The notes beneath the pieces were generated by a model that was given only the letters and a program-made list of their open reading frames with translations, did no database searches and had not been told where the DNA came from. Source: JAAZIN01 sp964464625 (lineage in GTDB: Bacteria > Bacillota > Dethiobacteria > DTU022). Taken from it: a DNA stretch of 5,084 nt. Positions 4,894 through 5,084 of the stretch are shown here, in pieces. The stretch spans positions 1-5,084 of the forward strand of contig CAYXKD010000119.1 in NCBI GenBank assembly GCA_964464625.1, given 5' to 3'. Position 1 is the first letter of the stretch; the number at the start of each line of letters is the position of its first letter. The translations under genes were made by a program, and so were the position numbers.

Positions 4894-5084
4894 TCAGTTC
4901 CTTTTTCCATTTATTTTTTCAACGGTAGCTGCGATAATTTCAAGAGCTTTTTTCAGGTCGTTCAGATCCTTTCCCGTTAAAGAGGCCAGCCTGGAGGCGA
5001 TATGCGCTTTAAATTGGGTATTGATCTCCCGGGCGATCCTCTTTCCTTCTTTCGTAAGCACCAGGGCATATTTTCTGCGATCAT
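4894..5084 (-). CDS. MarR-family transcriptional regulator, C-terminal part (partial)
   Basis: The gene continues past the right edge; 62 complete codons and the stop are visible. The visible part opens with DRRKYALVLTKEGKRIAREI, the beta-wing and following helix of MarR winged-helix proteins (pattern DRRxxxLxLTxEG). Two helical stretches then run to the C-terminus (about residues 24-57 of the visible part), matching the C-terminal dimerisation helices. The DNA-recognition helix lies outside the window. Only four bases separate it from the MATE exporter, and its last codons contain that gene's ribosome site. By analogy with MepR-MepA it is probably a drug-responsive repressor of its own operon. 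The operator would lie upstream, beyond the window. Confidence 0.88.
   Translation of the reverse strand, partial: DRRKYALVLTKEGKRIAREINTQFKAHIASRLASLTGKDLNDLKKALEIIAATVEKINGKRN
4898..4903 (-). promoter_or_regulatory. Ribosome binding site of the MATE gene inside the MarR gene end
   Basis: AAGGAA on the minus strand lies within the last MarR codons, eight bases before the ATG at 4889. It supports that start over the ATG at 4910 and suggests translational coupling of the two genes. Confidence 0.65.

Noticed and set aside
1..5084. CRISPR arrays, tRNA or rRNA genes, insertion sequences and phage genes.
   Set aside because: No regularly spaced repeats, cloverleaf-like sequence, transposase motif or terminal inverted repeats with target duplications were seen.

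Overview
The window looks like chromosomal DNA of an anaerobic Gram-positive bacterium of the Clostridia, perhaps a Moorella/Peptococcaceae-type organism. The basis is a flavoprotein-rubredoxin fusion of the Moorella Hrb type, purine-rich Shine-Dalgarno sites 7-10 bases before starts, lipoprotein signal peptides, and moderate GC content. The assignment is inferred from gene content; no taxonomic marker is present.

Layout. (1) 1-260, plus strand: the last 27 residues of an unidentified membrane protein, then a tiny single-helix membrane protein of 32 residues with a good ribosome binding site. (2) 261-517: no convincing gene; a 16-base palindrome and two inverted repeats. (3) 518-1201, minus strand: hrb, high-molecular-weight rubredoxin. 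A candidate extended -10 promoter lies near 1414-1419, implying a leader of about 200 bases that contains several inverted repeats and possibly a short upstream reading frame. (4) 1420-1800: mostly non-coding, but the plus strand holds the C-terminal tail of a heavy-metal P-type ATPase with no start codon and no upstream domains, a gene remnant. (5) 1801-3496, plus strand: a strong sigma-A-like promoter drives two overlapping lipoprotein genes. The first resembles a degenerate LytM fold without metal ligands; the second is a full M23 zinc endopeptidase. (6) 3498-5084, minus strand: a MATE-family multidrug exporter preceded by the 3' end of a MarR-family regulator, arranged like mepR-mepA. The exporter ends one base from the M23 gene, tail to tail.

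Working together. The two lipoproteins probably act at the outer face of the membrane on peptidoglycan, with the catalytically dead partner as a possible cofactor or regulator. MarR probably represses its own operon with the exporter. Hrb usually passes electrons from NAD(P)H to the diiron flavoprotein FprA for NO or O2 reduction, but no fprA lies next to it here. No complete novel system is evident. The most interesting points are the LytM-like/M23 pair, the hrb leader and the ATPase remnant.
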